A stretch of DNA of 34,494 nt from Methanobrevibacter sp. GTDB lineage: Archaea; Methanobacteriota; Methanobacteria; Methanobacteriales; Methanobacteriaceae. The notes under the pieces were generated by a model. The model ran no database searches and was not told the DNA's origin. It saw only the letters and a program-made list of their open reading frames with translations. The translations under genes and the position numbers were made by a program. Shown one piece after another: positions 9,644-18,977 of the stretch; the stretch's first letter is position 1, and the number at the start of each line of letters is the position of its first letter. The DNA is taken from contig JALFJX010000015.1 in NCBI GenBank assembly GCA_022775905.1, forward strand, positions 1 to 34,494. Direction: 5' to 3'.

Positions 9644-10113
9644 CAGTCAGCCTCCTTTTGAATTATTCTAATTTGATCAGCTTTAACAGTAACCGGAATT
9701 GGTACTGCAGCTTCTATTAACTCAAGAACGACTTCTTCACGTGATTCATCAATACGAACCACTTTTGCTCTTTCTCCTTTAAATGGACCAGAAATAAGTT
9801 CAACAATACTTCCTTTTTGAATAGAGGAAATAATTGGTTCCGGTTTTAAGAATCTTTTTACTTCTTCGAAAGTAATGGTTGCATTGCCTCCGACAACCCC
9901 TCTTAAATGTTGTACTTTTAAATCAGGGTTTCTAAGATCTATTTTTGTTGAAGATTCAACTAAAATATATCCTTTTAAAGATTCTGGAACAAGAATTGAG
10001 GAAATGCCTACACCATTAATGGTTCTAGCTTTACGTGCTAAGAGTCTAGCAACATTTCTTTCTTGACCTGCGGATGTTTTAAGAGCATATATGGAACTAT
10101 TAGTATCTTCCAT
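9643..10113 (-). CDS. spt5: Transcription elongation factor Spt5 (NusG family)
   Basis: Archaeal Spt5 binds the RNA polymerase clamp with Spt4 and promotes processivity. The NGN domain is about residues 1-85 ([19 protein letters not shown]) and a KOW domain follows ([19 protein letters not shown]). The chosen ATG at 10113 (MEDTNSSIY) has AGGTGA about 9 nt upstream and gives 156 residues. The longer frame to 10158 would place 15 extra residues across the ribosome site and is rejected. It is followed by rpl11 and preceded by secE, the standard euryarchaeal order. Confidence 0.96.
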   Translation of the reverse strand: MEDTNSSIYALKTSAGQERNVARLLARKARTINGVGISSILVPESLKGYILVESSTKIDLRNPDLKVQHLRGVVGGNATITFEEVKRFLKPEPIISSIQKGSIVELISGPFKGERAKVVRIDESREEVVLELIEAAVPIPVTVKADQIRIIQKEAD

Positions 10114-10240
10114 AAAAAATTCACCTATTTTTAAAATTTTTCCTGTTAATAAAATCATACATTAAGTTAAAAATATTATAAAAGCCATAATTTTCAAGAA
10201 AAAATTGTCTCGAAAATAAGAATTCTATAATATGAATATC

Positions 10241-10248
10241 TATATAAA
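10241..10248 (-). promoter_or_regulatory. TATA box, probably of spt5-rpl11
   Basis: The minus strand reads TTTATATA in the 241-bp gap between secE and spt5. A start near 10215 would give a leader of about 100 nt. The rest of the gap is AT-rich with no ORF. Confidence 0.4.
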
Positions 10249-10354
10249 TTATAGTATTTAAAAGTTTTCAAAAAAATGATAATTTTAAATAAAACAAAGC
10301 ATTACAAAGAATTTTATTATAATAAATAAGATCAAAAAAATAAAAAAGTTAGGT

Positions 10355-10534
10355 TTATAAACCTATTAAAGAGCCTAATAAAACAATGAAATAACCAACA
10401 ACACCAATAACTGCAACACCTAATGCTGCAATTTTAGCTAATTCACGGTATTCTTTACCATCTGGTTTTTTAGCTACTTTTAATACTCTTTTACTGTCTT
10501 TGATAAATTTGTTAAAATCTTCTTGAACATTCAT
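10355..10534 (-). CDS. secE: Preprotein translocase subunit SecE (Sec61 gamma)
   Basis: This 59-residue frame begins MNVQEDFNKFIKDSKRVLKV and ends in a single membrane helix (about 36-58) closing with VLLGSLIGL. An amphipathic helix followed by one transmembrane segment, with the basic KKPDGKEYRELAKIA hinge between them, is the Sec61 gamma/SecE pattern. Together with SecY it forms the protein-conducting channel. The position between ftsZ and spt5 supports the call, as this order is common in Euryarchaeota. A weak GGTTAT ribosome site lies before the ATG. Confidence 0.93.
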   Translation of the reverse strand: MNVQEDFNKFIKDSKRVLKVAKKPDGKEYRELAKIAALGVAVIGVVGYFIVLLGSLIGL

Positions 10535-10652
10535 TTAAATAACCAAAATTAAGAATTTTTATAAATTATAATAAAATAATAGTAATAAAATAATTTTTAA
10601 GTTTAAACATTAATAAATGTTTGCATTTTTTAAAAAAAATAAAAAGATAAAA

Positions 10653-11789
10653 TTAGAAGACTCCATCAATGAAATCATCTAATTGATCGTCAGCTGATTT
10701 ATTTTCTGAATTGTCTTCTGCATATTCAATATCAGAATTGTTATCAGAATCTTGGTTAGTTTTAATACCTGAAACAACCACAGTGGTTCTAACAGTATTT
10801 TGGAGACTTTCATCAATTTGAGTACCCCAAATAATGTTAGCTTCAGGATCTAATTTATCAGCAACAACTTGAACGATTTTTTCTGCTTCATGTAATGTTA
10901 AGTCAGAACTACCAGATATATTAACTAATGCACCAGTAGCATTTGAAATATCAATATCTAATAATGGGCTGCTTAATGCTTCATGTACAGATTCTAAAGC
11001 TCTGTCACCAGTATCGGATTCACCCATACCAATCATAGCCATTCCAGATCCACCCATGATGCTTCTAATATCAGCAAAGTCTAAACTTACAAGACCTTTT
11101 TTGGTAATTAATTCAGTGATACCTTTAACAGCCCTACCTAAAATTTCATCAGATACCATAAATGCTTTGTTTAAAGGTAAGTTAGGTGCCACTTCTAATA
11201 ATTTATCATTTGGGATTACGATAACAGTATCAGCAGATTCTTGAAGTTTTTCTAAACCTTGTTCAGCATTTTCTCTTCTTTTGATACCTTCTGCTGAAAA
11301 TGGCATAGTAGCTACAGCAACGGTTAATGCACCTAATTTTTTAGAAAGTTTGGAGATAATTGGTGCTGAACCAGTTCCAGTTCCTCCACCAAGACCGCAG
11401 GTGACAAATACCATGTCTGCGCCTTCCAATTCATCTCTAATTTCATCTTCACTTTCTTCAGCACATTCTTCACCAACAGATGGTTCTCCACCTGCTCCTA
11501 ATCCTTTAGAAGTTTTTCTACCTAAAAGAATCTTTTTAGTAGATTGACTGTAAAATAAATCTTGAGCATCAGTATTTACTGCAATTGTGGTTGCACCTTC
11601 GATACCCATTTCATTTAATCTTGAAATAGTGTTGTTTCCTGCTCCTCCAGCACCAACAACAAAAATACTAGTTTGAGCACCTTCCATCATCTTAATAAGT
11701 TCATCATCAATATCAGAGGAAAGTTTTTCAGGTGCTTTTTCTTCCATTCTTTGTTCGGATTCTTTGATTGCATCGTCTATAAATTTCAC
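10653..11789 (-). CDS. ftsZ: Cell division protein FtsZ
   Basis: This tubulin-like GTPase forms the division ring. It has 378 residues, with GAGGAGNNT at 47-54 and the tubulin signature GGGTGTG at 134-140. The T7 catalytic region follows ([17 protein letters not shown]), then an acidic C-terminal tail ([12 protein letters not shown]) where membrane anchors usually dock. The start codon is GTG at 11789, with GGGGTTA upstream. It is probably the first gene of the ftsZ-secE-spt5 series, with 118 bp before secE. Confidence 0.98.
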   Translation of the reverse strand: MKFIDDAIKESEQRMEEKAPEKLSSDIDDELIKMMEGAQTSIFVVGAGGAGNNTISRLNEMGIEGATTIAVNTDAQDLFYSQSTKKILLGRKTSKGLGAGGEPSVGEECAEESEDEIRDELEGADMVFVTCGLGGGTGTGSAPIISKLSKKLGALTVAVATMPFSAEGIKRRENAEQGLEKLQESADTVIVIPNDKLLEVAPNLPLNKAFMVSDEILGRAVKGITELITKKGLVSLDFADIRSIMGGSGMAMIGMGESDTGDRALESVHEALSSPLLDIDISNATGALVNISGSSDLTLHEAEKIVQVVADKLDPEANIIWGTQIDESLQNTVRTTVVVSGIKTNQDSDNNSDIEYAEDNSENKSADDQLDDFIDGVF

Positions 11790-11911
11790 AAATTAACCCC
11801 ACATTCTCTGCTTTAAAATAATTGTTAGATATTTCTATTTTTACTAATATTTAAATGCAACTAATTTATATTCATACCAAAAATTATGTCAAATATTAAA
11901 AAATATTTAGT

Positions 11912-12481
11912 TTAATCTCTTGGCATTGCAATAATTTCATGAATTTTTAAATTAAATAGATCTTTTGAATTAACAGGAGTTAAAATAACTGCACTATCAA
12001 CACCATGGCCTCTTCCACCAACAGCAATTATCTCTTCCCCAACTGGAATTAAACCAGCATCTGTAGCCATAATAGATATCTCTGCTCCAACTTTAATACC
12101 ATGTGAAAACATTCTGAAAGTATTAGCTACAACATCTAATGGAGAATATCCTCCAAATTTATTGGTAACTCCTCTTGCAGCACCACTGAATGCATGACTT
12201 CCGAAATAAGTTTTGATTCCCACCTTTTCAAGTTTTTCAACCATTTCTTCAGTTATATCTGATTCATTGGGTCCGCTGAATCCCATATGATGAGTTACAT
12301 TAATTATTTCCACTTCATCACCAACAGCTTCGTACAATTTCAATGCAGATTCACCAGTGGCAGAAGCAATAATAATTCTTTTAATATTAGTGACATCTAA
12401 TTTGTCTTTAATAGCCATTATTAATTCATCTGTGTAATCATTACCTTCTTTATCGAAATATGTAATAAATCTTCTTGCCAT
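11912..12481 (-). CDS. Pyruvate-kinase C-terminal-domain-like protein
   Basis: The 189-residue protein resembles the isolated alpha/beta C-terminal domain of pyruvate kinase. This family of stand-alone archaeal proteins has no proven function. The motif SATGESALKLYEAV and the closing VGGRGHGVDSAVILTPVNS are typical. It has no kinase catalytic domain, so enzymatic pyruvate kinase activity is not expected. A ligand-sensing role is only a guess. The ATG at 12481 is chosen because GGGATGAT lies at a suitable distance, and the ATG at 12490 overlaps that site. It is divergent from the CofE-like gene across 72 bp. Confidence 0.8.
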   Translation of the reverse strand: MARRFITYFDKEGNDYTDELIMAIKDKLDVTNIKRIIIASATGESALKLYEAVGDEVEIINVTHHMGFSGPNESDITEEMVEKLEKVGIKTYFGSHAFSGAARGVTNKFGGYSPLDVVANTFRMFSHGIKVGAEISIMATDAGLIPVGEEIIAVGGRGHGVDSAVILTPVNSKDLFNLKIHEIIAMPRD

Positions 12482-12553
12482 ATCAATCATCCCAAAATAG
12501 ATAAATACTCTATTATCATTATATTTATTATATCAATTATAATAAAGATTTTT

Positions 12554-13417
12554 ATGACAAGTGATGATGAATTAAAAAATATAAAACATGTTATTCAAGG
12601 AGATTACATTGTAATTCCTATTGAAACAGGTTATATCAAACCAAATGATGATTTAAATGTAATTATTGAGCCTGCTCAAAAATTAATGAAAGATGATGAT
12701 TATTTAGTAATAGCTGAAACCCCAATTTCAGTTGCACAAGGCAGATTAGTTGATGAATCAAAATATTCCCCCTCAATTACCGCTAAATTTTTAACAACAG
12801 TATGGAGCAAATATCTTTGGGGATATATTTTAGGCCCTGCATTAGGCATTAAACAGAGAACAATCAAGAATTTGAGAAAATTACCCAAGGAAACCTATGC
12901 TCATAAAGAAGTTATATTGCAGTTATATGGTTTAAAACATGCATTGAAACCCGCTTCTGAGGCAGGAGTTGATTTGAGTAATGCTCCCGGAACTTATGTT
13001 TCTCTACTTCCGGATAATCCCGAACAAGTTGCAAAAGACTTGAAAAACAAAATTGGGAAAGAAGTTTGTGTAATGATTATTGATACTGATGCAACATACA
13101 TGAAAAATGGAAAATATTTCACAGGTCTTCCAATTGCAATTGATGGTATCGATGCAGACAATGGATTTTTTGGATATGTTAAAGGACAGTTATCTGAAAA
13201 TATGGGATCCACCCCATTGGGTTGCAGTGAAAAAATGGATGTTGAAACTGCACTTAGGATAGCAAATATTGCTGAAGATTATCAAAAATCACTTTCAACA
13301 GAAATGAAAACAATCCATAGTGTTAAAGAAGTATTAGGTACTGAATTTGACGAAGTAACTATAAATGACCTTGATTCAATTACTCACACCCCTGCAGTAA
13401 TTATTAGAAAAAAATAA
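12554..13417 (+). CDS. Coenzyme F420-0:gamma-glutamyl ligase family protein (CofE-like)
   Basis: The 287-residue protein has the CofE fold signature: IPIETGYIKPNDDL near the start, then VIAETPISVAQGR, and DTDATYMKNGKYFTGLPIAIDG in the nucleotide/metal-binding part. CofE adds glutamates to F420-0, an essential methanogen hydride carrier. It differs from textbook CofE (about 250 aa) in length and in the middle motif, so it may be the paralogous CofE-like family rather than CofE itself. It reads divergently from the PK-C-like gene through a short AT-rich shared promoter region. No strong Shine-Dalgarno is seen, so a short leader is likely. Confidence 0.8.
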   Translation: MTSDDELKNIKHVIQGDYIVIPIETGYIKPNDDLNVIIEPAQKLMKDDDYLVIAETPISVAQGRLVDESKYSPSITAKFLTTVWSKYLWGYILGPALGIKQRTIKNLRKLPKETYAHKEVILQLYGLKHALKPASEAGVDLSNAPGTYVSLLPDNPEQVAKDLKNKIGKEVCVMIIDTDATYMKNGKYFTGLPIAIDGIDADNGFFGYVKGQLSENMGSTPLGCSEKMDVETALRIANIAEDYQKSLSTEMKTIHSVKEVLGTEFDEVTINDLDSITHTPAVIIRKK

Positions 13418-13442
13418 CCACACACCATTAAAATAAAATTAG

Positions 13443-13461
13443 CTTAAATACCAAATTTAAG
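13443..13461 (+). terminator. Small hairpin after the CofE-like gene
   Basis: CTTAAAT and ATTTAAG form a 7-bp stem around ACCAA, 25 bp past the stop. Its AT-only composition makes chance pairing possible. Confidence 0.3.
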
Positions 13462-13566
13462 TTAAAAATTTCTTTTGAAGAAAATTTTATATTAAGCAAT
13501 TTACATAAATAAATAATGCTTAAAATATTATAAGTTATAAGTTAAAATTTTACAAGGATGAACATC

Positions 13567-15453
13567 ATGAACGTAAATAGTTTTGGAAAATATAGAAATT
13601 TCTTATTACCCTTAATGGATAGCATTTCTGTAATTTTAGGATATTATTTAATGTCAGTTCTAATTACAGATTCATTTTTAATGCATCCGGAAAGTCTAAT
13701 AATTGGTAATGAAATCTTAATTAGTATCATACTCGCAATAGTCATTTTGCAAATCGTTTTCAGATTAACAAAAAGATATGCCAACATTATTCGTTATGAA
13801 ACCAACCAAGACTATATTATGTACATCCTTCTTTCAGTTATATCTTTACTTGTAGTTTCTTTAATCGAAGAGATAATCGGTATGAAAAACCCATCAATTA
13901 AGTTCAATTTAACAAGCGGAATTATCATAGGTATCATAACCATTGCATACCGTTTAGTAATAAGATATGCATTATTGTCAGACATTGCAAATAAGGGAAT
14001 CAATTACACTCCAGAAAATCAGGAAAAATTGTTAATCATTGGTGGAGGATATTCCGCAAACAACATTATTAAAACATTACAAACCTCATTAAAAGGAAAA
14101 TACGATATTATTGGTATCATCGATGATAATAAAAAACGTATGGGTTATTCAGTTGCTGGAGTAAAAATTATTGGTAATAGAAAAGATATCCAGAAAATCT
14201 GTGAAAAAGAAGAAATTGATACAATATTCTTCACAATAGTAAACATAGATAATAAAAATAAGAAAGAGATTTTAGAAATCTGTAATAAAACAGCAGCAAA
14301 AGTAAAAGCATTGCCTGATTTAAGAGAAATCATATCTTCTGAAAACTTATATGGTAGTTTAAGAGACATTGAAATTGAAGATTTACTTGGAAGAGACCCT
14401 GTAGAACTTGATAACAATAATATTAAAAGCTTAATTAATAATAAAGTTGTTTTAGTAACTGGTGGAGGTGGATCCATCGGTTCAGAGCTCTGTAGACAAA
14501 TAATGCTTCAAAATCCAAAACTATTATTAATGTTAGACATATATGAAAATAGTTTATATGATATTGAACTAGAACTTAAGGACAAACATCCCAATGTAGA
14601 AGTCAAAGCAATTATTGCAAACATTAGAGACAAAGAAAGAATGTTTGAACTATTTGAAGAATATTCTCCAGAAGTTGTTTTCCATGCAGCAGCCCATAAA
14701 CATGTTCCTTTAATGGAAAATAATCCAACTGAAGCAATTAAAAATAACATATTTGGAACTTACAATCTCGTAAATGCATGTGACAAATATCACACAAAAC
14801 GTTTTATTTTAATTTCAACAGACAAGGCAGTCAATCCAACAAATATCATGGGCGCTACCAAAAGAGTTTGCGAAATGATTATACAAGCTAAAGATAAAGA
14901 AAGTGAAACCGAATTTGTTGCAGTCCGTTTTGGAAATGTCTTAGGAAGTAATGGATCAGTTGTACCATTATTTAAAAAACAAATTGAAGCAGGAGGTCCT
15001 GTTACCGTAACCCATAAAGATATAACAAGATTCTTCATGACAATACCTGAAGCAGTAGCATTAGTATTACAATCAATCACCTATGCAAAAGGTGGAGAAA
15101 TATTTGTATTGAATATGGGCGAACCTGTTAAAATTTATGATTTGGCTAAAAGTTTAATTGAATTATCAGGATTGACTCTTGGAAAAGACATTGACATTAC
15201 ATTCACAGGTTTAAGACCTGGAGAAAAGTTATATGAAGAAATTTTAATGGATGAAGAAAACCTTGAAGGAACTGGACATGAAAAAATATTCATCACAGAA
15301 CCTATGCATTTCACAATGGATGATATTGAAGAAAAATTAGATGCATTTAGAGAAATTATCAATAATGAAATTACAGACAACAAAATCATTAAAGAAACAA
15401 TGAAAAAATGTGTTCCTACTTACAAAGAACCTCAAGAAGTTAACGGAGAGTAA
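13567..15453 (+). CDS. UDP-GlcNAc 4,6-dehydratase-like membrane protein (CapD/WbpM/PglF family)
   Basis: The 628-residue protein starts at the second ATG (13567), which has AAGGAT at the right spacing; an ATG at 13558 overlaps that site. Four N-terminal membrane helices occupy about 10-135. A first nucleotide-binding domain follows (LLIIGGGYSANN, about 157), then a C-terminal SDR dehydratase with TGGGGSIG at 298-305, the STDK motif at 417-420 and MGATK with M428/K432. Methionine in place of the SDR tyrosine is typical of the WbpM/PglF membrane type. The expected reaction gives a UDP-4-keto-6-deoxy-HexNAc. The aminotransferase follows 5 bp later, so the pair probably makes an amino-deoxy sugar for a surface glycan. 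Confidence 0.92.
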   Translation: MNVNSFGKYRNFLLPLMDSISVILGYYLMSVLITDSFLMHPESLIIGNEILISIILAIVILQIVFRLTKRYANIIRYETNQDYIMYILLSVISLLVVSLIEEIIGMKNPSIKFNLTSGIIIGIITIAYRLVIRYALLSDIANKGINYTPENQEKLLIIGGGYSANNIIKTLQTSLKGKYDIIGIIDDNKKRMGYSVAGVKIIGNRKDIQKICEKEEIDTIFFTIVNIDNKNKKEILEICNKTAAKVKALPDLREIISSENLYGSLRDIEIEDLLGRDPVELDNNNIKSLINNKVVLVTGGGGSIGSELCRQIMLQNPKLLLMLDIYENSLYDIELELKDKHPNVEVKAIIANIRDKERMFELFEEYSPEVVFHAAAHKHVPLMENNPTEAIKNNIFGTYNLVNACDKYHTKRFILISTDKAVNPTNIMGATKRVCEMIIQAKDKESETEFVAVRFGNVLGSNGSVVPLFKKQIEAGGPVTVTHKDITRFFMTIPEAVALVLQSITYAKGGEIFVLNMGEPVKIYDLAKSLIELSGLTLGKDIDITFTGLRPGEKLYEEILMDEENLEGTGHEKIFITEPMHFTMDDIEEKLDAFREIINNEITDNKIIKETMKKCVPTYKEPQEVNGE

Positions 15454-15458
15454 ATAAT

Positions 15459-16658
15459 ATGAATATTCCATTTTCCCCACCAGACATAAGTGAAAAAGAA
15501 ATTGAAGAAGTAATCTCTGCATTAAGATCAGGCTGGATTACAACTGGACCTAAAACAAAAGAATTTGAAAGAAGAATAAGTGAATACTGTAAAAGTGACA
15601 AAACCGTTTGTTTAAGTGCTGCAACTACTGCTTTAGAAATGACTTTAAGGTTATTGGGTATTGGAGACGGCGATGAGGTAATTGTACCCGCATACACTTA
15701 TACTGCAACTTGTAGTGTAATATGTCACGTGGGAGCTACCCCAGTAATAATTGACAGTCAAGAAGATAAAGAAGAAATGGATTACACAAAAGTTGAAGAG
15801 GCAATTACTGAAAAAACAAAAGCAATAATGCCAGTGGATATTGCAGGTATCTTATGTAATTATGATAAGATATATGAAATAATTGAAAATAAAAAAGGAT
15901 TGTTTACTTCCAATAACGAACTTCAAGATGCCTTTGGCAGAATTATTGTATTGGCTGATTGTGCTCATGGTTTTGGAGCTGTTCAAAATAATAAAACTGC
16001 AGGAACTCTTGCTGATTTTACCTGTTTTTCATTCCATGCAGTTAAAAATTTAACAACAGCAGAAGGTGGAGCAGTAACCTGGAAGAAACATGAAGGTATC
16101 GATTCAGAAAAATTATACAAACAGTTACAAATCCTTTCACTTCACGGTCAGACAAAAGATGCATTAGAGAAAACCAAAAAAGGATCATGGGAATATGACA
16201 TTCTCCTTCCAGCATACAAATGCAATATGACTGACGTTCAAGCAGGAATCGGACTTGGACAACTTGAAAGATATGATTCCATGCTTAAAAGAAGACATGA
16301 AATCATTAAAAAATATGATGAAGGATTTAAAGACAGCAAAGTTATTTGCCCTAAACATTTCTCTGAAAATTCAACATCTTCAGGCCATTTATACTTAACT
16401 AGAATCAAAGACATTACTTTAGAACAAAGGAATGAAATAATAGTTAAAATGGATGAAAAAGGAATAAGCACCAACGTGCATTATAAACCATTACCTATGC
16501 TCACTGCATATAAAAATTTAGGTTTTGATATTGCAGATTACCCTAATGCATACAATTTATTCAAAAATGAAATAAGTTTACCAGTATATTCCACTTTAAG
16601 TGATAAAGAAGTAGAATATATTATTGAAAATTTATTATCCATTTTAGAAGAATATTAA
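15459..16658 (+). CDS. DegT/DnrJ/EryC1 aminotransferase (PglE-like)
   Basis: This PLP-dependent sugar aminotransferase has 399 residues. The N-terminal motif is SGWITTGPKTKEFE, the PLP-phosphate loop is AATTALEM (55-62), the PLP-ring aspartate is D167 in ADCAHGFG and the Schiff-base lysine is K196 in FHAVKN. With the preceding 4,6-dehydratase it should aminate the 4-keto intermediate, as PglE does for bacillosamine. No acetyltransferase is adjacent, so the pathway is incomplete here. The ATG follows the upstream stop by 5 bp, and the GGAG ribosome site lies within the end of the upstream gene. Confidence 0.93.
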   Translation: MNIPFSPPDISEKEIEEVISALRSGWITTGPKTKEFERRISEYCKSDKTVCLSAATTALEMTLRLLGIGDGDEVIVPAYTYTATCSVICHVGATPVIIDSQEDKEEMDYTKVEEAITEKTKAIMPVDIAGILCNYDKIYEIIENKKGLFTSNNELQDAFGRIIVLADCAHGFGAVQNNKTAGTLADFTCFSFHAVKNLTTAEGGAVTWKKHEGIDSEKLYKQLQILSLHGQTKDALEKTKKGSWEYDILLPAYKCNMTDVQAGIGLGQLERYDSMLKRRHEIIKKYDEGFKDSKVICPKHFSENSTSSGHLYLTRIKDITLEQRNEIIVKMDEKGISTNVHYKPLPMLTAYKNLGFDIADYPNAYNLFKNEISLPVYSTLSDKEVEYIIENLLSILEEY

Positions 16659-16668
16659 TGGAATTATA

Positions 16669-16698
16669 GTTATATTTTTATAATAAAAAAAATATAAC
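16669..16698 (+). terminator. AT-only hairpin after the sugar operon
   Basis: GTTATATTTTT and AAAAATATAAC form an 11-bp stem with an 8-nt loop, beginning 11 bp past the stop. The position fits a terminator or 3'-end stabiliser, but it is all A/T except for the closing G-C pair. Confidence 0.4.
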
Positions 16699-16799
16699 TT
16701 TAAATTACTATTAACAAAGAAATTAATCATGATTTTTAGTTTATTTTTTAAAAGTTCCAAAATTACATTAAAAAGCACGGACAAATTAGGGGAAATTAA

Positions 16800-17474
16800 A
16801 TGATAGATGATATATTAGTAAAGAAATTATTATCACAAATTGTTGAGAAAGACCACGAAGAAAACCTTAAAAAAAATTTTAGAGAAAGATATCCTGATAA
16901 ATCAACCCCTGATGGAATGGAAAATCTTATAAGAGCACTTGAAATTAGACCTGCTGATGTGGAATATATCAATACCCATATCCAAGATACTGTTGAAAAC
17001 ACAATCACACCAATCATCAAAGCATTACTTGAAGGTGTTGAAACAGACGAAGAGATAGCTCAAAAAACTGATATTAAATTAAATATCGTTAGAAAAATAT
17101 TATACAAACTTTACGATTTAAAAATTGCTAATTATAAAAGAAGTAAAGACCCTGAAACCCAATGGTTCACATATTCTTGGAAATTTGAAGAAGACGAATT
17201 GATTAACAGGATTAAAAAAGACAGTGAAGCAGAATTAGCTGAACTCAAAGAAAAATTAGAAAATGAAGAACAAAACATGTTTTTTGTATGTCCATATGGA
17301 CATGTCAGGTTTGACTTTGATACAGCAGCAGATCCTTACTATGAATTTTTATGCCCCGCATGTGATGAAGACTTAGTATTCCAAGACAATGCTGAAATTA
17401 TTGAAGAACTTAAAGACCACATTGAAATTGTTGAAAGTAATTACAATTCATTTATTAAAAAAGTAGGCAAATAA
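16800..17474 (+). CDS. tfe: Transcription factor E, alpha subunit (TFE)
   Basis: TFE stabilises the open promoter complex and contacts the RNA polymerase clamp. The extended winged helix is at about 70-130 (ETDEEIAQKTDIKLNIVRKI, then LYKLYDLKIANYKRSKDPE), followed by a charged linker and a zinc ribbon at about 160-192. Two features are odd. The protein has 224 residues, with an extra segment of about 45-50 residues inserted before the winged helix. The first zinc knuckle reads CPYGH instead of CxxC, while the second is a normal CPAC. A GGGGA ribosome site precedes the ATG. The HD hydrolase and ArcS genes follow at 10 bp and 1 bp, so the three form an operon. Confidence 0.9.
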   Translation: MIDDILVKKLLSQIVEKDHEENLKKNFRERYPDKSTPDGMENLIRALEIRPADVEYINTHIQDTVENTITPIIKALLEGVETDEEIAQKTDIKLNIVRKILYKLYDLKIANYKRSKDPETQWFTYSWKFEEDELINRIKKDSEAELAELKEKLENEEQNMFFVCPYGHVRFDFDTAADPYYEFLCPACDEDLVFQDNAEIIEELKDHIEIVESNYNSFIKKVGK

Positions 17475-17484
17475 ATAGATAACA

Positions 17485-17976
17485 ATGGAAATTGAATTAC
17501 TTAAAAAGGAGAATACTCCTGAAAATGTTATAGACCATTGCAAAGCAGTTTATAAAAAAGCTATGAAAATAGCTACTAATTTTGATAATGTAGACAGCGA
17601 CTTGATTAAACAGGGCGCTATCCTACATGATATTGGAAGATCTAAAACTCATGACATCACACATGCTATTGAAGGAGTCAAAATAGCTAAAAAATACGAT
17701 TATTCCGAAGATGTTCTAAACATTATTGAAAGACATATAGGCGCTGGAATAACTAGAGAAGAAGCTGTAAAACTTGGACTTCCTGAAAAATCCTATTTAC
17801 CTCAGACACTTGAAGAAAAAATTGTTGCACATGCAGACAATTTAGTAAGTGGAAGTGAAGAGGTAGATATTGATTTTGTTATAAAAAAATGGAAAAGAAG
17901 AATAGCAGACAGTGACGGAAACATTAAAAGACTAATCGAATTAGATAATGAATTAATTAAAGCTTTTGAGGAATAA
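17485..17976 (+). CDS. HD-domain hydrolase (TIGR00295-like)
   Basis: The 163-residue protein is a single HD domain of the archaeal TIGR00295 type. Metal ligands are H18, the H48-D49 pair in ILHDIG, H84 and D118 in AHADN, with H60 nearby. HD proteins are metal-dependent phosphohydrolases, but the substrate is unknown for this group. It lies between tfe and the ArcS gene with almost no spacing, so it may act in RNA or nucleotide metabolism, which is only inference from position. Confidence 0.88.
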   Translation: MEIELLKKENTPENVIDHCKAVYKKAMKIATNFDNVDSDLIKQGAILHDIGRSKTHDITHAIEGVKIAKKYDYSEDVLNIIERHIGAGITREEAVKLGLPEKSYLPQTLEEKIVAHADNLVSGSEEVDIDFVIKKWKRRIADSDGNIKRLIELDNELIKAFEE

Positions 17977-17977
17977 T

Positions 17978-18886
17978 ATGAAAGTAATATGTTCAAGTGA
18001 AGAGTCTCTTTATCGTCCAGAAGCGGTTAGATGGAGACAAAGAATGGAAATGATGGAACCTCTTGGAGATACTGTTGTTTTATTGCCGTGCAGTATGAAA
18101 AAACCTTATTCCAATTCAAAATCCCATCAAAAATTTAGGAAACTTACTCGTTCTTATCAGGAACTTATTGTAACATCCCCATTTGGAATTTGTCCAAGAG
18201 AACTTGAAAATACATTCCCAATTCAATCTTACGACGTAAGCACAACTGGTTCCTGGTCCCAAGATGAAATCGAAGAAACCGGAAAGTTAATTGCAAAATA
18301 CTGTGAAGGAAAAACAATTGTCGCAAACCTTGCTGGTGGATATTTGGAATCCTGTGAAGCATATGTTGATGATTTCATAAATGTCTGTGAAGATGGAAGA
18401 CCAACTTCCCCAGATTCCCTTTACAATTTAAGAATGGAACTTAAAAATCATCAAAGAATAAACAGAAGAGAAAAAACATTACATGAATTAAGATCAATTG
18501 CTAAATTCCAATTCGGAGAAAACGGAGATAAATTCATTCCAGATAATGTTAAAACAAAAGGAATGTATCATAAAAGAGTATTTTCCGACAGCAAACAATT
18601 AGCTTTATTGAATAAAGATCATGGGTTATACAGATTAAACTTATATGGTGGAGAAGTTTTAAAAGATTTGAGAATACACATTGTTGAGATTGATTTTGAT
18701 TTAACAACAAATACTGTTTTTGCACCAGGAGTTGTCAAAGCAGACCACAAAATTGTACCTAATGATGAAGTTGTTGTCGTTAAGGACGATGTTGTTGTAG
18801 GTGTTGGAAAGGCAGTTATGACAGGACAAGAAATGGAAGAATGTCGCAATGGTATTGGTGTTAAATTAAAACATAGATTAAAATGA
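17978..18886 (+). CDS. arcS: Archaeosine synthase ArcS, short form with PUA domain
   Basis: ArcS acts on preQ0 at position 15 of archaeal tRNA on the way to archaeosine (via a lysine adduct in studied species). The signature PC-x3-KPY-x2-S-x2-H is complete: P37, C38, K42-P43-Y44, S47, H50. A C-terminal PUA domain is at about 228-302 (FAPGVVKADHKIVPNDEVVV). The full-length enzyme also has a TGT-like N-terminal half, which is missing here: only 302 residues, with the ATG at 17978 chosen from spacing (a TTG at 17966 overlaps the HD gene). The core and PUA could work alone with a radical-SAM partner (RaSEA) or with a separate TGT-like protein elsewhere in the genome. Confidence 0.87.
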   Translation: MKVICSSEESLYRPEAVRWRQRMEMMEPLGDTVVLLPCSMKKPYSNSKSHQKFRKLTRSYQELIVTSPFGICPRELENTFPIQSYDVSTTGSWSQDEIEETGKLIAKYCEGKTIVANLAGGYLESCEAYVDDFINVCEDGRPTSPDSLYNLRMELKNHQRINRREKTLHELRSIAKFQFGENGDKFIPDNVKTKGMYHKRVFSDSKQLALLNKDHGLYRLNLYGGEVLKDLRIHIVEIDFDLTTNTVFAPGVVKADHKIVPNDEVVVVKDDVVVGVGKAVMTGQEMEECRNGIGVKLKHRLK

Positions 18887-18920
18887 TTTTACTGTGATTT
18901 TGTTAGAAAAAAATAACAAT

Positions 18921-18930
18921 GTTTATAAAT
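18921..18930 (+). promoter_or_regulatory. TATA box of the MIP18-family gene
   Basis: GTTTATAAAT lies 48-57 bp before the ATG at 18978. A start near 18950 would give a leader of about 28 nt carrying AGGAGG. Confidence 0.55.
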
Positions 18931-18977
18931 ACCTTTATCAATAGTATATGTATACTAAAAAACAGGAGGCAAAATAT

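Noticed and set aside
10114-10158. Longer spt5 start adding 15 residues
   Set aside because: The extension spans the AGGTGA ribosome site of the better start.
12482-12490. Start of the PK-C-like protein at 12490
   Set aside because: That ATG falls within the GGGATGAT ribosome site that serves the ATG at 12481.
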